Origin: Hydrangea macrophylla
Lineage: Eukaryota > Streptophyta > Magnoliopsida > Cornales > Hydrangeaceae
Reading direction: 5' to 3'
Length of the DNA stretch: 64,000 bases
NCBI GenBank assembly: GCA_033977485.1
Contig: CM066991.1
Span: 28,703,850-28,767,849 of the forward strand
Shown: positions 36,301 through 40,115 of the stretch, piece after piece
Layout: each line of letters opens with the position of its first letter
Position numbering within the stretch: position 1 is the stretch's first letter
Made by a program: the position numbers and the translations under genes
The notes under the pieces: generated by a model
Databases searched by the model: none
What the model was told of the DNA's origin: nothing
The model's input: only the letters and a program-made list of their open reading frames with translations

Positions 36301-37223
36301 CCCTTACAAAATTGACCTTTTTATAGTAATTGCATTTTGTTCTTGCATGTGTATACTTTAAAATGTGTAGTGCACTGGCTAGTTAAGAATTTAAAAAAAA
36401 AAAAAAAAAGGCTTAAAAAAAAATAAAAAATTCTAAAGAGTAAATCATTACCCACTTGTTCTTGAGTGCATGTGTCCTAATGGTTTGTGAGGATTGGTGC
36501 TCTATTATGGATCATCAGCATGCAATGCCTCCTTTTCCTTAGTTTTTCAAAGCATTGGTATTTTTCCTTTGCCGATGGTTGTTACAATCGGTGGATTCAC
36601 GAGTGGATTCATATGAGTCGATTCGAGTCTCATACAACACTATGCAATTCATGATACTATTTAGTATTCACAGTTTGTAATTTCGAAGTCTGAAGTTTTT
36701 AAGTTTTAAGGGGATGACTTTCGATATTTTGAGCTTCTGGTAAAATTTCTATTTAGCTCCTTTGAAGCACTGTACATGTGTTTTCGTATGTATTCAGCAT
36801 ATGCACGTATATTCATCATCTAGAACAGTTAATCGTGCAATTCACGGTTCACCATTTCGGCAAACCGGTTCACTATTCCTTCACAATTTCACAAATGGCA
36901 TTTTCTACTTTCTTTCAGCCTGATCTATGTTGATATTCCACGAACTTTGGGTGTCAAGTAATTCGTTGATCTTGAAATTATCAACATGATCACATGAATT
37001 ATAGCTAGCTACTTTTCCCGGCATGTCTATAATGTATTGAATATCTTGCTTTTTCATGAAGGAAAAAACCGGGAGCGGTAAAGGCTCTGCTATTCTGAAG
37101 GAGTGGGACAGATATTTGCCACTCTTTTGGCAACTTGTTCCGCCCAGTGAAGAAGACACCCCAGAGGCTTGTGCCGACTTTGAGAAAACAGCCTCTGGAC
37201 AGGTTACTTTGCAATCTGCTTAA
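209..37223 (+). CDS. GLU1: Ferredoxin-dependent glutamate synthase (Fd-GOGAT), last 24 exons, 5' partial
   Basis: Chloroplast enzyme of the GS/GOGAT cycle: it uses reduced ferredoxin to turn glutamine plus 2-oxoglutarate into two glutamates. Twenty-four exons, listed separately, join in one frame with GT-AG introns to give 1065 residues and a TAA stop at 37221-37223. The first 385 or so residues match the central domain. The next 430 or so match the FMN-binding TIM-barrel domain, including the 3Fe-4S cysteines (C-x5-C-x4-C) at 17586-17621. The rest is the C-terminal beta-helix domain. An exon at 14586-14696 carries the ferredoxin-loop segment that NADH-GOGAT lacks, which decides the subtype. 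Plant Fd-GOGAT is about 1600 residues, so roughly 500 N-terminal residues lie upstream of the window. No frameshift or stop is seen, so the gene looks functional despite intron invasion. Exons were called by protein-family recall and splice sites, not by alignment. Confidence 0.96.
628..1723 (+). mobile_element. Ty1/copia fragment: short LTR, primer site, leader and gag start
   Basis: A short LTR ends in AACA at 748; its 5' edge near 628 (TGTTAAAG) is a guess. It is followed at 749-761 by TGGTATTAGAGCC, a near match to the initiator-tRNA-Met primer site of copia elements. A C-rich leader runs to about 1219 and gag begins at 1220. Protease, integrase and RT are absent, so this is a truncated insertion in the first visible Fd-GOGAT intron, in the sense orientation. 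No target duplication could be assigned. Confidence 0.75.
1220..1723 (+). pseudogene. copia gag N-terminal fragment
   Basis: The open frame of 167 codons contains the copia gag signature: [18 protein letters not shown] near the start, [14 protein letters not shown] in the middle and [18 protein letters not shown] near residues 130-150. Normal copia gag continues to a zinc knuckle. Here the frame ends in AT-rich sequence resembling an LTR tail at about 1709, so it is a 3'-truncated remnant with no role in the host gene. Confidence 0.85.
1709..2067 (-). mobile_element. Reverse-oriented LTR and primer site of a small LTR element
   Basis: On the minus strand an LTR-like stretch (about 2067 down to 1911, starting near GTTAGAATATTAG) is followed by TGGTATTAGAGC at 1899-1910 and a GC-rich leader to about 1830. 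Positions 1709-1770 on the plus strand look like an inverted copy of part of the LTR. Together with the adjacent plus-strand copia fragment this is a rearranged, head-to-head pair of element ends. Confidence 0.6.
2436..2560 (+). mobile_element. SINE-like repeat, diverged
   Basis: The segment from ATCTTGGGTTGTCAAGCGAG to the ACCCCTCTCAGAACCCTG part follows the order of plant tRNA-derived SINEs: an A/B-box remnant, then the conserved 3' body. It shares the core 'CTTGG-TTG-CA-GCGAGA' with another copy at 8800-8935. A poly-T or poly-A tail is not obvious. Confidence 0.5.
3110..3220 (+). CDS. GLU1: Fd-GOGAT exon 2 in window
   Basis: 111 bp, phase 0 at both ends. It opens with [12 protein letters not shown] and ends GPENASQ, a highly conserved part of the central domain. 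Acceptor is CCAG at 3106-3109 and donor GT at 3221. Confidence 0.95.
3359..3574 (+). CDS. GLU1: Fd-GOGAT exon 3 in window
   Basis: 216 bp, phase 0 at both ends. It encodes [14 protein letters not shown] through ILSDRSDEL in the central domain. Acceptor is ACAG ending at 3358; donor is GTGAGC at 3575. The 3.7-kb intron that follows hosts a complete LTR element insertion. Confidence 0.95.
4023..4442 (+). repeat. LTR copy 1 of the three-LTR gypsy element
   Basis: 420 bp, starting TGATAGGGAACAAAAGG and ending GCATCA just before the primer site. It shares most of its length with 6380-6756 and 6762-7194. Confidence 0.88.
5344..5940 (+). pseudogene. Degenerate gypsy gag-pol fragment (protease region)
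   Basis: Pieces resemble the plant gypsy region around the aspartic protease. [16 protein letters not shown] sits at about 5482-5519, where VCKILID(D/G)G would be expected, and a frame from 5686 reads [20 protein letters not shown] then [10 protein letters not shown]. The frame is broken by stops and by a 50-bp tandem duplication (5557-5606, 5607-5656). The catalytic Asp-Thr/Ser-Gly triad is not preserved. Confidence 0.65.
5557..5656 (+). repeat. 50-bp tandem duplication inside the gypsy remnant
   Basis: Two adjacent near-identical 50-bp units begin with ACTTTAGACCGAGCCACG at 5557 and 5607. They differ by a single base (CTCAGGG versus CTCGGGG). Confidence 0.9.
5934..6443 (+). pseudogene. Open frame with 26-residue internal repeat, in gypsy remnant
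   Basis: The frame contains a 78-bp tandem repeat, units at 5994 and 6072, giving two copies of a KLVD-x8-SLP-x-VIHE block. It then continues into LTR 2, so the C-terminal third is LTR-derived and not a real protein end. No domain is recognised. It is most likely a low-complexity spacer of the gypsy polyprotein left in an open frame. Confidence 0.4.
6380..7194 (+). repeat. LTR copies 2 and 3 in tandem
   Basis: Copy 2 is 6380-6756 and follows a purine-rich tract (GACGAGGAGAG). Copy 3 runs from about 6762 to 7194 and begins in the middle of the LTR at GTGATTTACAT. The short AATTT at the junction is shared by both parents, consistent with microhomology-mediated deletion or LTR recombination. 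Confidence 0.85.
7265..7422 (+). CDS. GLU1: Fd-GOGAT exon 4 in window
   Basis: 158 bp, from [14 protein letters not shown] to LIGYGA. It ends after two bases of a codon that is completed in the next exon (phase 2). Acceptor is TCAG at 7261-7264; donor is GTAATC at 7423. The exon starts only 70 bp after the 3' end of an LTR element insertion. Confidence 0.95.
7745..7880 (-). mobile_element. tRNA-derived SINE
   Basis: On the minus strand, from 7880 downward, there is TAGCTCAAGTGG (A box) about 30 bp ahead of GGTTCGAAGTCC (B box). A G/C-rich tract and an A-rich tail (7740-7775 read in reverse) follow. The internal Pol III promoter and short A-rich end define a SINE. It is not a tRNA gene, because no acceptor stem pairing is visible. 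Confidence 0.6.
8725..8777. repeat. CT microsatellites
   Basis: Two (CT)n runs of about 9-10 units are separated by a short non-repeat. Each follows the same word (C/T)TAG-TTGGTCCTC, so the unit has been duplicated. Confidence 0.85.
8800..8935 (+). mobile_element. SINE copy related to 2436-2560
   Basis: It contains TAGTCCAATGGTAAAATCTT (A-box region), then GACAGGCGAGAGATTG, GGTTTCTAGTCTCGGAGCAA (B-box region) and a 3' body ending near ACCACGTGTAAATGGGAG. The order matches plant Au-like SINEs. It lies in the intron between exons 4 and 5 of Fd-GOGAT. Confidence 0.6.
9875..10004 (+). CDS. GLU1: Fd-GOGAT exon 5 in window
   Basis: 130 bp. The first base completes a Ser codon, followed by [16 protein letters not shown] and ending [11 protein letters not shown]. 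Acceptor is TCAG at 9871-9874; donor is GTATGT at 10005. It belongs to the central domain. Confidence 0.95.
10225..10536 (+). mobile_element. TRIM retrotransposon, complete, TSD TTAAC
   Basis: LTR 1 is 10230-10345 (116 bp) and LTR 2 is 10414-10531 (118 bp). Both start TGTTGGATTGT and end GGTCTTTCTATT. The 68-bp internal part begins directly with TGGTGTCAGAGC (10346-10357), an initiator tRNA-Met primer site. The duplication TTAAC is at 10225-10229 and 10532-10536. The total of about 302 bp with no coding capacity is typical of terminal-repeat retrotransposons in miniature. The LTR end TT instead of CA is unusual. Confidence 0.9.
11011..11069 (+). CDS. GLU1: Fd-GOGAT exon 6 in window
   Basis: 59 bp encoding [19 protein letters not shown], ending in phase 2. 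Acceptor is CCAG at 11007-11010; donor is GTATGT at 11070. Confidence 0.94.
11202..11307 (+). CDS. GLU1: Fd-GOGAT exon 7 in window
   Basis: 106 bp. The first base completes a Ser codon; then [16 protein letters not shown] through GGLTLDE, ending in phase 0. Acceptor is TTAG ending at 11201; donor is GTACC at 11308. Confidence 0.94.
12571..12667 (+). CDS. GLU1: Fd-GOGAT exon 8 in window
   Basis: 97 bp from [16 protein letters not shown] to FIQFRAG, ending with one base of a Gly codon. From memory most plant homologues read FRPGGEYH here, so the Ala at 12661-12663 is a Pro-to-Ala change. Acceptor is GCAG ending at 12570; donor is GTATTG at 12668. Confidence 0.94.
13325..13410. repeat. Pyrimidine-rich tandem repeat
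   Basis: A C/T-only tract contains two copies of a block close to CTCTCTCTTTTCCCTTTCCT spaced about 40 bp apart. It lies in the intron before exon 9. Confidence 0.8.
13813..13928 (+). CDS. GLU1: Fd-GOGAT exon 9 in window (end of central domain)
   Basis: 116 bp. It completes the Gly codon, then gives [18 protein letters not shown] through [11 protein letters not shown]. Acceptor is TCAG ending at 13812; donor is GTAAGT at 13929. It closes the central domain and leads into the FMN domain. Confidence 0.95.
14048..14245 (+). CDS. GLU1: Fd-GOGAT exon 10 in window (start of FMN domain)
   Basis: 198 bp, phase 0 at both ends. It carries [36 protein letters not shown] and [11 protein letters not shown], the hallmark start of the FMN-binding synthase domain. 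Acceptor is GTAG ending at 14047; donor is GTACTC at 14246. Confidence 0.96.
14267..14480. mobile_element. hAT-type MITE, copy 1 of a family
   Basis: It begins AGAGCCCGTTTGGGTTAACT and ends in the inverted counterpart near CCAATCCAAACGGTCCC, with a second similar tail (CCCAAACAGGC) at 14473-14483. The AT-rich interior contains several AAAGCTTTTT-like blocks. Related copies lie at 22955-23202 and 32262-32481, each in another intron of the same gene. Confidence 0.6.
14586..14696 (+). CDS. GLU1: Fd-GOGAT exon 11 in window (ferredoxin loop)
   Basis: 111 bp encoding [16 protein letters not shown] through [14 protein letters not shown]. This segment contains the roughly 27-residue insertion that is specific to ferredoxin-dependent enzymes and absent from NAD(P)H-GOGAT, as known from the cyanobacterial structure. 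Acceptor is CCAG ending at 14585; donor is GTCAAA at 14697. Confidence 0.95.
14768..14885. repeat. Short interspersed repeat with CGGTTT/AAACCG arms
   Basis: It starts AGGGGTGTAAGCAAACCG and ends CCGTTTTCACCCTAA, so the ends are inverted (AGGGTG...CACCCT). Several copies of ACCGAAGCGA lie between. This kind of CCGA-rich foldback is common in plant introns. A related piece lies inside the hAT-like element near 41980-42210. Confidence 0.5.
15000..15280. repeat. Dispersed repeat family R1, copy 1
   Basis: It begins ATTTGGTCGATTCACGAGTG, continues with GATTCGAGTTTCATACAA, and ends near CGGCAAATCGATTCAGG. Two other copies are recognisable: one split by the copia insertion (about 17665-17700 plus 22034-22262) and one at 36588-36862. 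No coding potential. Confidence 0.65.
15343..15582 (+). CDS. GLU1: Fd-GOGAT exon 12 in window
   Basis: 240 bp, phase 0. It encodes [33 protein letters not shown] and [15 protein letters not shown], the conserved FMN and 2-oxoglutarate binding face of the barrel. Acceptor is TCAG ending at 15342; donor is GTGAAG at 15583. Confidence 0.96.
15677..15775 (+). CDS. GLU1: Fd-GOGAT exon 13 in window
   Basis: 99 bp, phase 0, encoding [20 protein letters not shown] through GNADVIQ. Acceptor is TTAG ending at 15676; donor is GTACC at 15776. The following 1.5-kb intron carries two MITE-like repeats. Confidence 0.95.
15862..16285. mobile_element. Purine/pyrimidine foldback MITE, copy 1
   Basis: The first 100 bp are purine-rich (GGAAGGGAAGGGAGGAGGG) and the last 130 bp are pyrimidine-rich, forming an inverted pair around an AT-rich core. 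The internal words TTTGAAGGG and CCCGGGGGGAAGAGGCATCC recur in a second copy at 33340-33745. It probably originates from a TIR DNA transposon. Confidence 0.6.
16905..17200. mobile_element. MITE-like repeat related to 37682-38010
   Basis: It opens with GGGGCTATTTGGTTGATGCA followed by a GGAAAAGGAAAGG block, and closes with AGGGAAACACAAG and a poly-T tract. The order of blocks matches the better-preserved copy downstream of the gene. It lies in the intron before exon 14. Confidence 0.45.
17265..17360 (+). CDS. GLU1: Fd-GOGAT exon 14 in window
   Basis: 96 bp, phase 0. It encodes [20 protein letters not shown] through ELGLTETHQ, the FMN phosphate-binding region of the barrel. Acceptor is GCAG ending at 17264; donor is GTTTTG at 17361. 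Confidence 0.96.
17445..17642 (+). CDS. GLU1: Fd-GOGAT exon 15 in window (3Fe-4S cluster cysteines)
   Basis: 198 bp, phase 0. The three cluster ligands are Cys codons at 17586, 17604 and 17619 in the pattern C-x5-C-x4-C ([16 protein letters not shown]). Acceptor is GCAG ending at 17444; donor is GTACTA at 17643. The next intron holds the copia element. Confidence 0.97.
17701..17878 (+). repeat. 5' LTR of the copia element
   Basis: 178 bp, beginning TGTTACAATTAGG and ending AAATCTATT directly before the primer site. Its partner is 21856-22033. It lacks the usual terminal CA. Confidence 0.93.
18490..19905 (+). pseudogene. copia protease and integrase, disrupted
   Basis: The protease motif [13 protein letters not shown] is at about 18589-18627. 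A frameshift follows near 18850. The GAG-pre-integrase motif [14 protein letters not shown] is at about 19036, and the HSDVWGP first catalytic Asp lies at about 19215. At the second catalytic Asp the sequence reads SRSNNGREY, so codon 19407-19409 is Asn instead of Asp. A TAA interrupts at 19470-19472 and the frame resumes with [10 protein letters not shown] (third acid present) and [14 protein letters not shown]. The integrase core therefore cannot be active as it stands. Confidence 0.88.
20341..21825 (+). pseudogene. copia reverse transcriptase and RNase H, long open frame
   Basis: After an in-frame TGA at 20341-20343 (where a Trp is normal) there are 493 open codons. RT motifs include [44 protein letters not shown] and the catalytic YVDD at 20890-20901. 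RNase H motifs include [18 protein letters not shown] and [11 protein letters not shown]. The TAG stop at 21823-21825 is just before the purine tract and 3' LTR. The frame is uninterrupted, but it lacks its natural upstream part, so it is a domain remnant rather than an independent gene. Confidence 0.9.
21856..22033 (+). repeat. 3' LTR of the copia element
   Basis: 178 bp, beginning TGTTGGAATTAGG and ending AAATTCTATT, immediately followed by the duplicated AAGTC. Confidence 0.93.
22363..22437 (+). CDS. GLU1: Fd-GOGAT exon 16 in window
   Basis: 75 bp encoding [20 protein letters not shown] through AEE, phase 0. Acceptor is GAAG ending at 22362, a weak AG. The family sequence requires the first codon AGA. 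Donor is GTAATC at 22438. Confidence 0.94.
22955..23202. mobile_element. hAT-type MITE, copy 2
   Basis: The inverted ends are AGAGCCAGTTTGGGATAACT and, on the other strand, AGAGCCTGTTTGTGTTAGCT. The interior includes AGTGATTGTTTAAAAAGCT, also found at 32262-32481. It lies in the intron between exons 16 and 17. Confidence 0.75.
23405..23530. repeat. Short foldback repeat, copy 1
   Basis: The arm GCTACCCACCAAATTTCC pairs with GAAATTTGGTGGGTGTATT near 23499-23517. A second copy with the same internal words (GAGATGCTG, CACTCCT, TGTATTTTGCAGCA) is at 34833-34960. Both are intronic. Confidence 0.6.
23760..23888 (+). CDS. GLU1: Fd-GOGAT exon 17 in window
   Basis: 129 bp encoding [18 protein letters not shown] through [10 protein letters not shown], phase 0. 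Acceptor is TCAG ending at 23759; donor is GTATGT at 23889. It covers the transition from the FMN domain to the C-terminal domain. Confidence 0.95.
24083..24181 (+). CDS. GLU1: Fd-GOGAT exon 18 in window
   Basis: 99 bp encoding [18 protein letters not shown] through DILLSDPE, phase 0. Acceptor is TCAG ending at 24082; donor is GTAACA at 24182. It is followed by an 8.7-kb intron, the largest in the window. Confidence 0.95.
24834..25131 (+). mobile_element. TRIM retrotransposon, 3' truncated
   Basis: LTR 1 is about 24834-24948, ending AATTCAACA. It is followed by TGGTATTAGAGC (24949-24960), a 110-bp internal part, and a second LTR from 25059 (TGTTGACATTATAATCCCA) that stops at about 25131. The remaining 40 or so bases of LTR 2 are absent, because the sequence continues directly into a reverse-strand copia element. 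The LTRs carry the ATCCCACATCGG motif common in plant TRIMs. Confidence 0.8.
25132..26398 (-). pseudogene. copia integrase region, disrupted
   Basis: On the minus strand the GAG-pre-integrase motif [17 protein letters not shown] is followed by [11 protein letters not shown] and FDIIHID (first catalytic Asp), after which the frame is lost. A later segment reads [10 protein letters not shown] (second Asp kept, Gly to Cys after it) and [11 protein letters not shown]. It continues through [14 protein letters not shown] to the pre-RT linker. It is related to the integrase of the 17701-22033 element but is not the same copy. Confidence 0.85.
26583..27575. mobile_element. DNA-transposon-like insertion with GCCTAGGCG ends
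   Basis: The left end reads AAGGCGTGCCTAGGCGCGAG and the right end, on the other strand, AAGGCGCAAAGCGCACTGAG followed by GCCTAGGCGCGAGGCGCGC. The insertion separates the protease of the minus-strand copia element from its integrase. The interior is dominated by GAA and CTT microsatellites (26755-26832, 27085-27135) and AT-rich sequence. No transposase frame is seen, so it is non-autonomous. The target duplication could not be fixed. Confidence 0.65.
26755..26835. repeat. GAA microsatellite
   Basis: A run of AAGAAGAAG units includes about nine uninterrupted GAA near 26803-26832. A CTT counterpart (27085-27117) lies 250 bp away in inverted orientation, so the two could pair. Confidence 0.9.
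27626..28750 (-). pseudogene. copia gag and protease, disrupted
   Basis: The minus strand from about 28750 encodes gag ([18 protein letters not shown], then [15 protein letters not shown]). A frame at 28221-27781 holds the knuckle [14 protein letters not shown]. The protease motif reads [14 protein letters not shown] where WILDSGA is normal, so the catalytic Asp is replaced by Asn. Frames are broken by several stops. All parts belong to the reverse copia element. Confidence 0.8.
29291..30144. other. Intronic sequence with no recognised feature
   Basis: AT-rich sequence between the copia primer-site end and the next repeat. The first 150 bp or so may be LTR of the reverse copia element. I see no exon, because the flanking exon borders join in frame across it. 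Confidence 0.5.
30145..30750. mobile_element. Repeat with CTAGGCGG ends, related in style to 26583-27575
   Basis: The left end contains TTGCTAGGCGGTAGGTGGAG and GCCTAGGCGGA. The right end on the other strand contains ACCTAGGTTCTAGGCGGAGT. The roughly 600-bp interior includes a GAA/CTT tract. It is probably a non-autonomous DNA transposon. Confidence 0.55.
31133..32000. mobile_element. Repeat with GGGTCGGGTT subterminal motifs
   Basis: It starts TAGGGTTGCTCATGGGTCGA and ends in GGGTCAAGTTGATCACCCCTAA, giving short inverted ends (TAGGGTTG and TTAGGGGTG). Many CGGGTT/AACCCG words lie near both ends, and there is a central GAA microsatellite (31535-31567). The style matches the hAT-like element at 40866-42380. 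Confidence 0.5.
32017..32207. mobile_element. Foldback MITE, about 90-bp arms
   Basis: The left arm begins GGTAAATTATATAGACTCCC and the right arm on the other strand begins GGGTAAATTATATAGACACC. The match extends through ACCCCCTAA(A/G)CTAAAAA to about 90 bp. It resembles the 41592-41885 element in architecture. A clean target duplication was not found. Confidence 0.75.
32262..32481. mobile_element. hAT-type MITE, copy 3
   Basis: It shares GGTGATTGCTTAAAAAGCT and TTAGATTAGCTTTTCACAAC with copy 2, and ends ACAAGCTAGCCCAAATGGGC. It lies in the intron before exon 19. Confidence 0.65.
32897..33039 (+). CDS. GLU1: Fd-GOGAT exon 19 in window
   Basis: 143 bp encoding [20 protein letters not shown] through GFAGQLNI plus two bases of a Thr codon. 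Acceptor is GCAG ending at 32896; donor is GTAAGT at 33040. It begins the glutamate-synthase beta-helix (GXGXG) domain. Confidence 0.95.
33140..33233 (+). CDS. GLU1: Fd-GOGAT exon 20 in window
   Basis: 94 bp. It completes the Thr codon, then [18 protein letters not shown] through NDYVGK, phase 0 at the end. Acceptor is TCAG ending at 33139; donor is GTAATC at 33234. Confidence 0.95.
33340..33745. mobile_element. Purine/pyrimidine foldback MITE, copy 2
   Basis: Same plan as 15862-16285: a purine-rich start (GGAAGGAAGGGGGATG), a TC microsatellite at 33420-33448, the shared word CCCGGAGGGAAGAGGCATCC and a pyrimidine-rich end. It lies in the intron between exons 20 and 21. Confidence 0.6.
34520..34758 (+). 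CDS. GLU1: Fd-GOGAT exon 21 in window
   Basis: 239 bp encoding [16 protein letters not shown] through [19 protein letters not shown] plus two bases of a Lys codon. Acceptor is AAAG ending at 34519; donor is GTTAGT at 34759. It is rich in the Gly-X-X-G repeats of the right-handed beta-helix. Confidence 0.95.
34833..34960. repeat. Short foldback repeat, copy 2
   Basis: It shares GAGATGCTGGATGCACTCCT-like and TGTATTTTGCAGCA words with 23405-23530. It lies in the intron between exons 21 and 22. Confidence 0.55.
34999..35077 (+). CDS. GLU1: Fd-GOGAT exon 22 in window
   Basis: 79 bp. It completes the Lys codon, then [20 protein letters not shown] and DTLIPK. Acceptor is TCAG ending at 34998. The donor GTTGTT at 35078 is weak, but the frame to the next exon fits. 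Confidence 0.93.
35105..35260. repeat. Stowaway-like MITE end
   Basis: It contains CACCCTCCGTCCCACTTTAG, close to the CTCCCTCCGTCCCA terminus of plant Tc1/mariner MITEs, followed by the usual AGTC, TTTTGGAATGTCCCA and TCCTAAGAATCC words. The opposite terminus was not found. Confidence 0.5.
36137..36220 (+). CDS. GLU1: Fd-GOGAT exon 23 in window
   Basis: 84 bp encoding [19 protein letters not shown] through SLIEAHI, phase 0. Acceptor is ACAG ending at 36136; donor is GTAAGT at 36221. Confidence 0.94.
36588..36862. repeat. Dispersed repeat family R1, copy 3
   Basis: It begins GGTGGATTCACGAGTGGATT, continues with GAGTCGATTCGAGTCTCATA, and ends near ATTTCGGCAAACCGGTTCAC. It matches the two other R1 copies in word order. 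It lies in the last intron of Fd-GOGAT. Confidence 0.65.
37062..37223 (+). CDS. GLU1: Fd-GOGAT last exon with stop codon
   Basis: 162 bp encoding [37 protein letters not shown] and a variable tail ending TLQSA, then TAA at 37221-37223. Acceptor is GAAG ending at 37061. The conserved C-terminal motif confirms that this is the true end of the protein. Confidence 0.96.
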   Translation, partial: EKTGSGKGSAILKEWDRYLPLFWQLVPPSEEDTPEACADFEKTASGQVTLQSA

Positions 37224-37680
37224 GACTGCTCCGAGGTCAGTCATATATTTTTACAATTTCCAGCCTACCTGGTATGAATGGAAAAATGAATGATGTATGT
37301 TGTGAAATAGTCACTGATTCTTGCGAATTAGATCGTGGGGTGGCTAATTATCAATCGATGATTATGATTGCATGGAGTTGGAGATTGTGGTCTCAGTGAA
37401 ACAACAGCTTGTATAGTGATGGTGCAGAAAAAAAACTGTAAATTTTAGGCACTTGCAATTCTTTTAGATCCTATTGTAGATGTTATATTTTGTGATAAAA
37501 TACGCAGCTATTAATTTTGGCAATGGTTAAGGAGGGCCGTATTAAAATTAAAACAGTGGGATCCTGCTTTTGATCATTTTTGCCTTCTGTCTACACAAAA
37601 CATGCATTTGTGTCCAAGGTTGTTTTTTGATTTGTGTATTATAATGCAAATTACATCTGGAAAATTTCATTATTTATCCT
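37224..37680 (+). other. Presumed 3' UTR and immediate downstream sequence
   Basis: Sequence following the Fd-GOGAT stop codon. Several AT-rich words could serve as polyadenylation signals (for example AATGAATG near 37287 and ATTAAAATTAAAA near 37540), but none is decisive. No second gene is seen. Confidence 0.45.
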
Positions 37681-37681
37681 A

Positions 37682-38010
37682 AGGCTCTGTTTGGTTCCTT
37701 GATTTAGTGAGGACAAAGAAAGGAAAACACTAGGGATAACGTTTTCCTTTGTTTGGTTACCAAGGACAATAGTGAGGAAAATAGGAAGGAAAAAAAACTA
37801 TAGTGGAAAATAAGTTGGAAATTTTGAACTTATTGAGTCTCATTCCTCTTTTTTTCCTGAAATTAAAATATGTTTTGACTTTTTTTTTTGGTTGAAACTT
37901 TGAATGTTAATTATGGAGGAAAATGCAAGGGAAAATACAAGGGAATAGTTTTCCTTTCCCGTTTCTTTTTCTTTTCCTTTGAGAATATGCAAACCAAATG
38001 AAGCCTTAGT
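37682..38010. mobile_element. MITE with GGCTCTGTTTGGTT ends
   Basis: The left end AAGGCTCTGTTTGGTTCC pairs with the right end, which on the other strand reads AAGGCTTCATTTGGTTTG. The interior has GGAAAA and TTTTCC blocks. Related copies are at 39330-39720 and 16905-17200. Confidence 0.65.
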
Positions 38011-39076
38011 TTGTTGAGAAAAAGCGAATGGATTTCTCTCGCTTTGGCACTTGGGTTGTGTATCTTACCTGTTACACCTTTAATTACTGGTTCCTGCATT
38101 AAGTTGCCAGAATATACATGGGATGGGATTAACATCATGGAGTTTAGAAAGGGATAATGAGCCATGCTAGAATTTAAATTTCGATAAAATGCTTGTACTA
38201 AAGAAGAGATTTATTTATTTATTTTATTTTTTAAAGCATATCAAGTTTTCTGAATTGCGCCAAATTTGTTAAATGCTTTGTTTATTGAACATGTTGGATA
38301 TTTGACTTTGTTTCGGATGACTCACTTTTGGTCAACGATTTGCTTGGAGACTTGGTACTTTATCTAGGACATTTTTTGTACTATTTTGAAGTGTAATTGT
38401 CCACGTGTACAGTTATGTGGCTATATAGAACATATGTACTGCATAGGTGGACTGATAGCATCTTAGAACAAGATGAAGAGTACCCAAGAACCGTGCATTC
38501 GAAAGTGAGTTTGTGTTGCTACTTGTCAAATATATATATATATATATATTTTTTTTTCCCGCAAATTTTGTTAATAGCAAACTGCACTTTCGAAAATAAG
38601 TTAAAGAGTCCCAACAGCTCAGACTGGCCCAGGAAATAGCAAGTGGAGTAATCTTTTTTCAAGTAACTTACCACCCAAAAAAAATCATACTCCACTTGCT
38701 ACTACTTAACGTGCAAAACATGTTTGTTTCAACCGGAAGTCCACGCACAATGTACATATGCCTTGCATCATACAAAAATTTACTGCTTTGGCTGCTGCTT
38801 TTTAAGTGCATATGGAAATTGTTGCCAAAAAGGGAATAAGAACAGACATATGAGGTAGATGTAATACCTATTTTTTTTGTCACACTAAAGCGCGTTTTGG
38901 CAGTTGCCAAATTTGATCATATGAGGTTCCGCTATTCGGAAATGTTTGGCACACTTTTTGAAACTCTATTCGACACACTATGTTTTAAATACATGATTTT
39001 GTGTTTGAATTTTTCATACTTTTTTGTGCACCACTTACACAGCACAAGGTACATGCATTTAAAGCTGGGTGTCAAA

Positions 39077-39112
<36 letters not shown>

Positions 39113-39329
39113 CACTACTCTTAGCTATTAGTTCCCAAAGTTTTCCATTATGTTTTCCAAATGCATCTGGTAGTGGGACTATTTTTAATATTGGTGGGGT
39201 CAATTCATCATCCTCCAATCAAAATTAAGTAGATTCACTGCTACATGTATTTAGGAAGCATTTGGTATAAAAAATTTGAGAAGCATAGCATTGCTCATTT
39301 CCTATTTATATTGCTATATTGTTTTCTTT
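38011..39329. other. Intergenic, no gene; TA and GT microsatellites
   Basis: It contains a (TA)n run near 38531-38549 and a (GT)n run of about 15 units near 39080-39110. Open frames here are short and lack any recognisable domain. Confidence 0.6.
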
Positions 39330-39720
39330 CAAGAATGCTTTGTATGCAGTTTTAGAAAAGGAAAAAAGAGGAAAAATTTTAAGGATTTTTGGGTCCTTGA
39401 ATTTAGTGACTGAAAACAAAATAAAACAGGAAAACCTTTTTCTTTATTTGGCTAATAAGGAAAATGATGATAAAAATAGAAAAGAAAAGAGAATAAGTTG
39501 AGAAATAACTTCAACATTTTTTATGTTGTGGGTCATTTCTCTTATTTATTCATGTATCAAAATTATATTTCAGAATTTTTTATTTTATGTTTAGTGTTAT
39601 TTAAGCATGAATAAAAACACTAATGGAACTAGTTTTCCTTCTCCTTTTCTTTTCTCAAGAAATCCATGAACCAAACAAGCCCAAGAAACCAAATTCCCTA
39701 GTGTTTTTCCTTATACTGTT
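39330..39720. mobile_element. MITE, second copy of the 37682-38010 family
   Basis: It shares GGGTCCTTGAATTTAGTGA, GGAAAACC, TTTGGCTAATAAGGAAAA and the terminal AACCAAACAAGCCCAAGAAAC with its relatives in the same order. Confidence 0.5.
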
Positions 39721-39905
39721 AGCATGAGAAATTGATCAAATATCTCTATTTTCACTTTGGAAAAGCTACAATCACGTACATACAAACCCCCAACTCATAC
39801 AAGTGTGTGATATTGCATTAAGCTCAAATACGTTGTACCAAAAAAAAAAAAACTCAAATACGCACGTGCACACACAGGCACATGTATGTGAGTGTATATA
39901 TATAT

Positions 39906-40097
39906 GGGATCTGCTAACTTACAATATGATAGTTGTAAGTTAGCAGCATACAACAACCCTTTTAGTGACGAAAAATAGATTTTTAGCGACGAAATTTTTA
40001 CCGCTAAAGGTTTCAAGTTTTAGCGACAAAAACTTCGTCACTAAAACCTTGATTTTCGTCGCTAAAAGGCTCCTATGTTGTATGTTAGCAAATCCCT
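39906..40097. mobile_element. Foldback MITE with TTTAGYGACGAAA interior
   Basis: The left end GGGATCTGCTAACTTACAA is matched on the other strand by AGGGATTTGCTAACATACAA. The arms contain repeated CTTTTAGYGACGAAA words in both orientations. Both flanks are TATATATAT, compatible with a 9-bp duplication but too simple to prove it. Confidence 0.7.
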
Positions 40098-40115
40098 ATA
40101 TATATATATATAGGG

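Noticed and set aside
37224..37260. Possible 3'-UTR intron (GTCAGT just after the stop, CAG near 37262)
   Set aside because: The implied intron would be only about 30 bp, too short for a plant intron.
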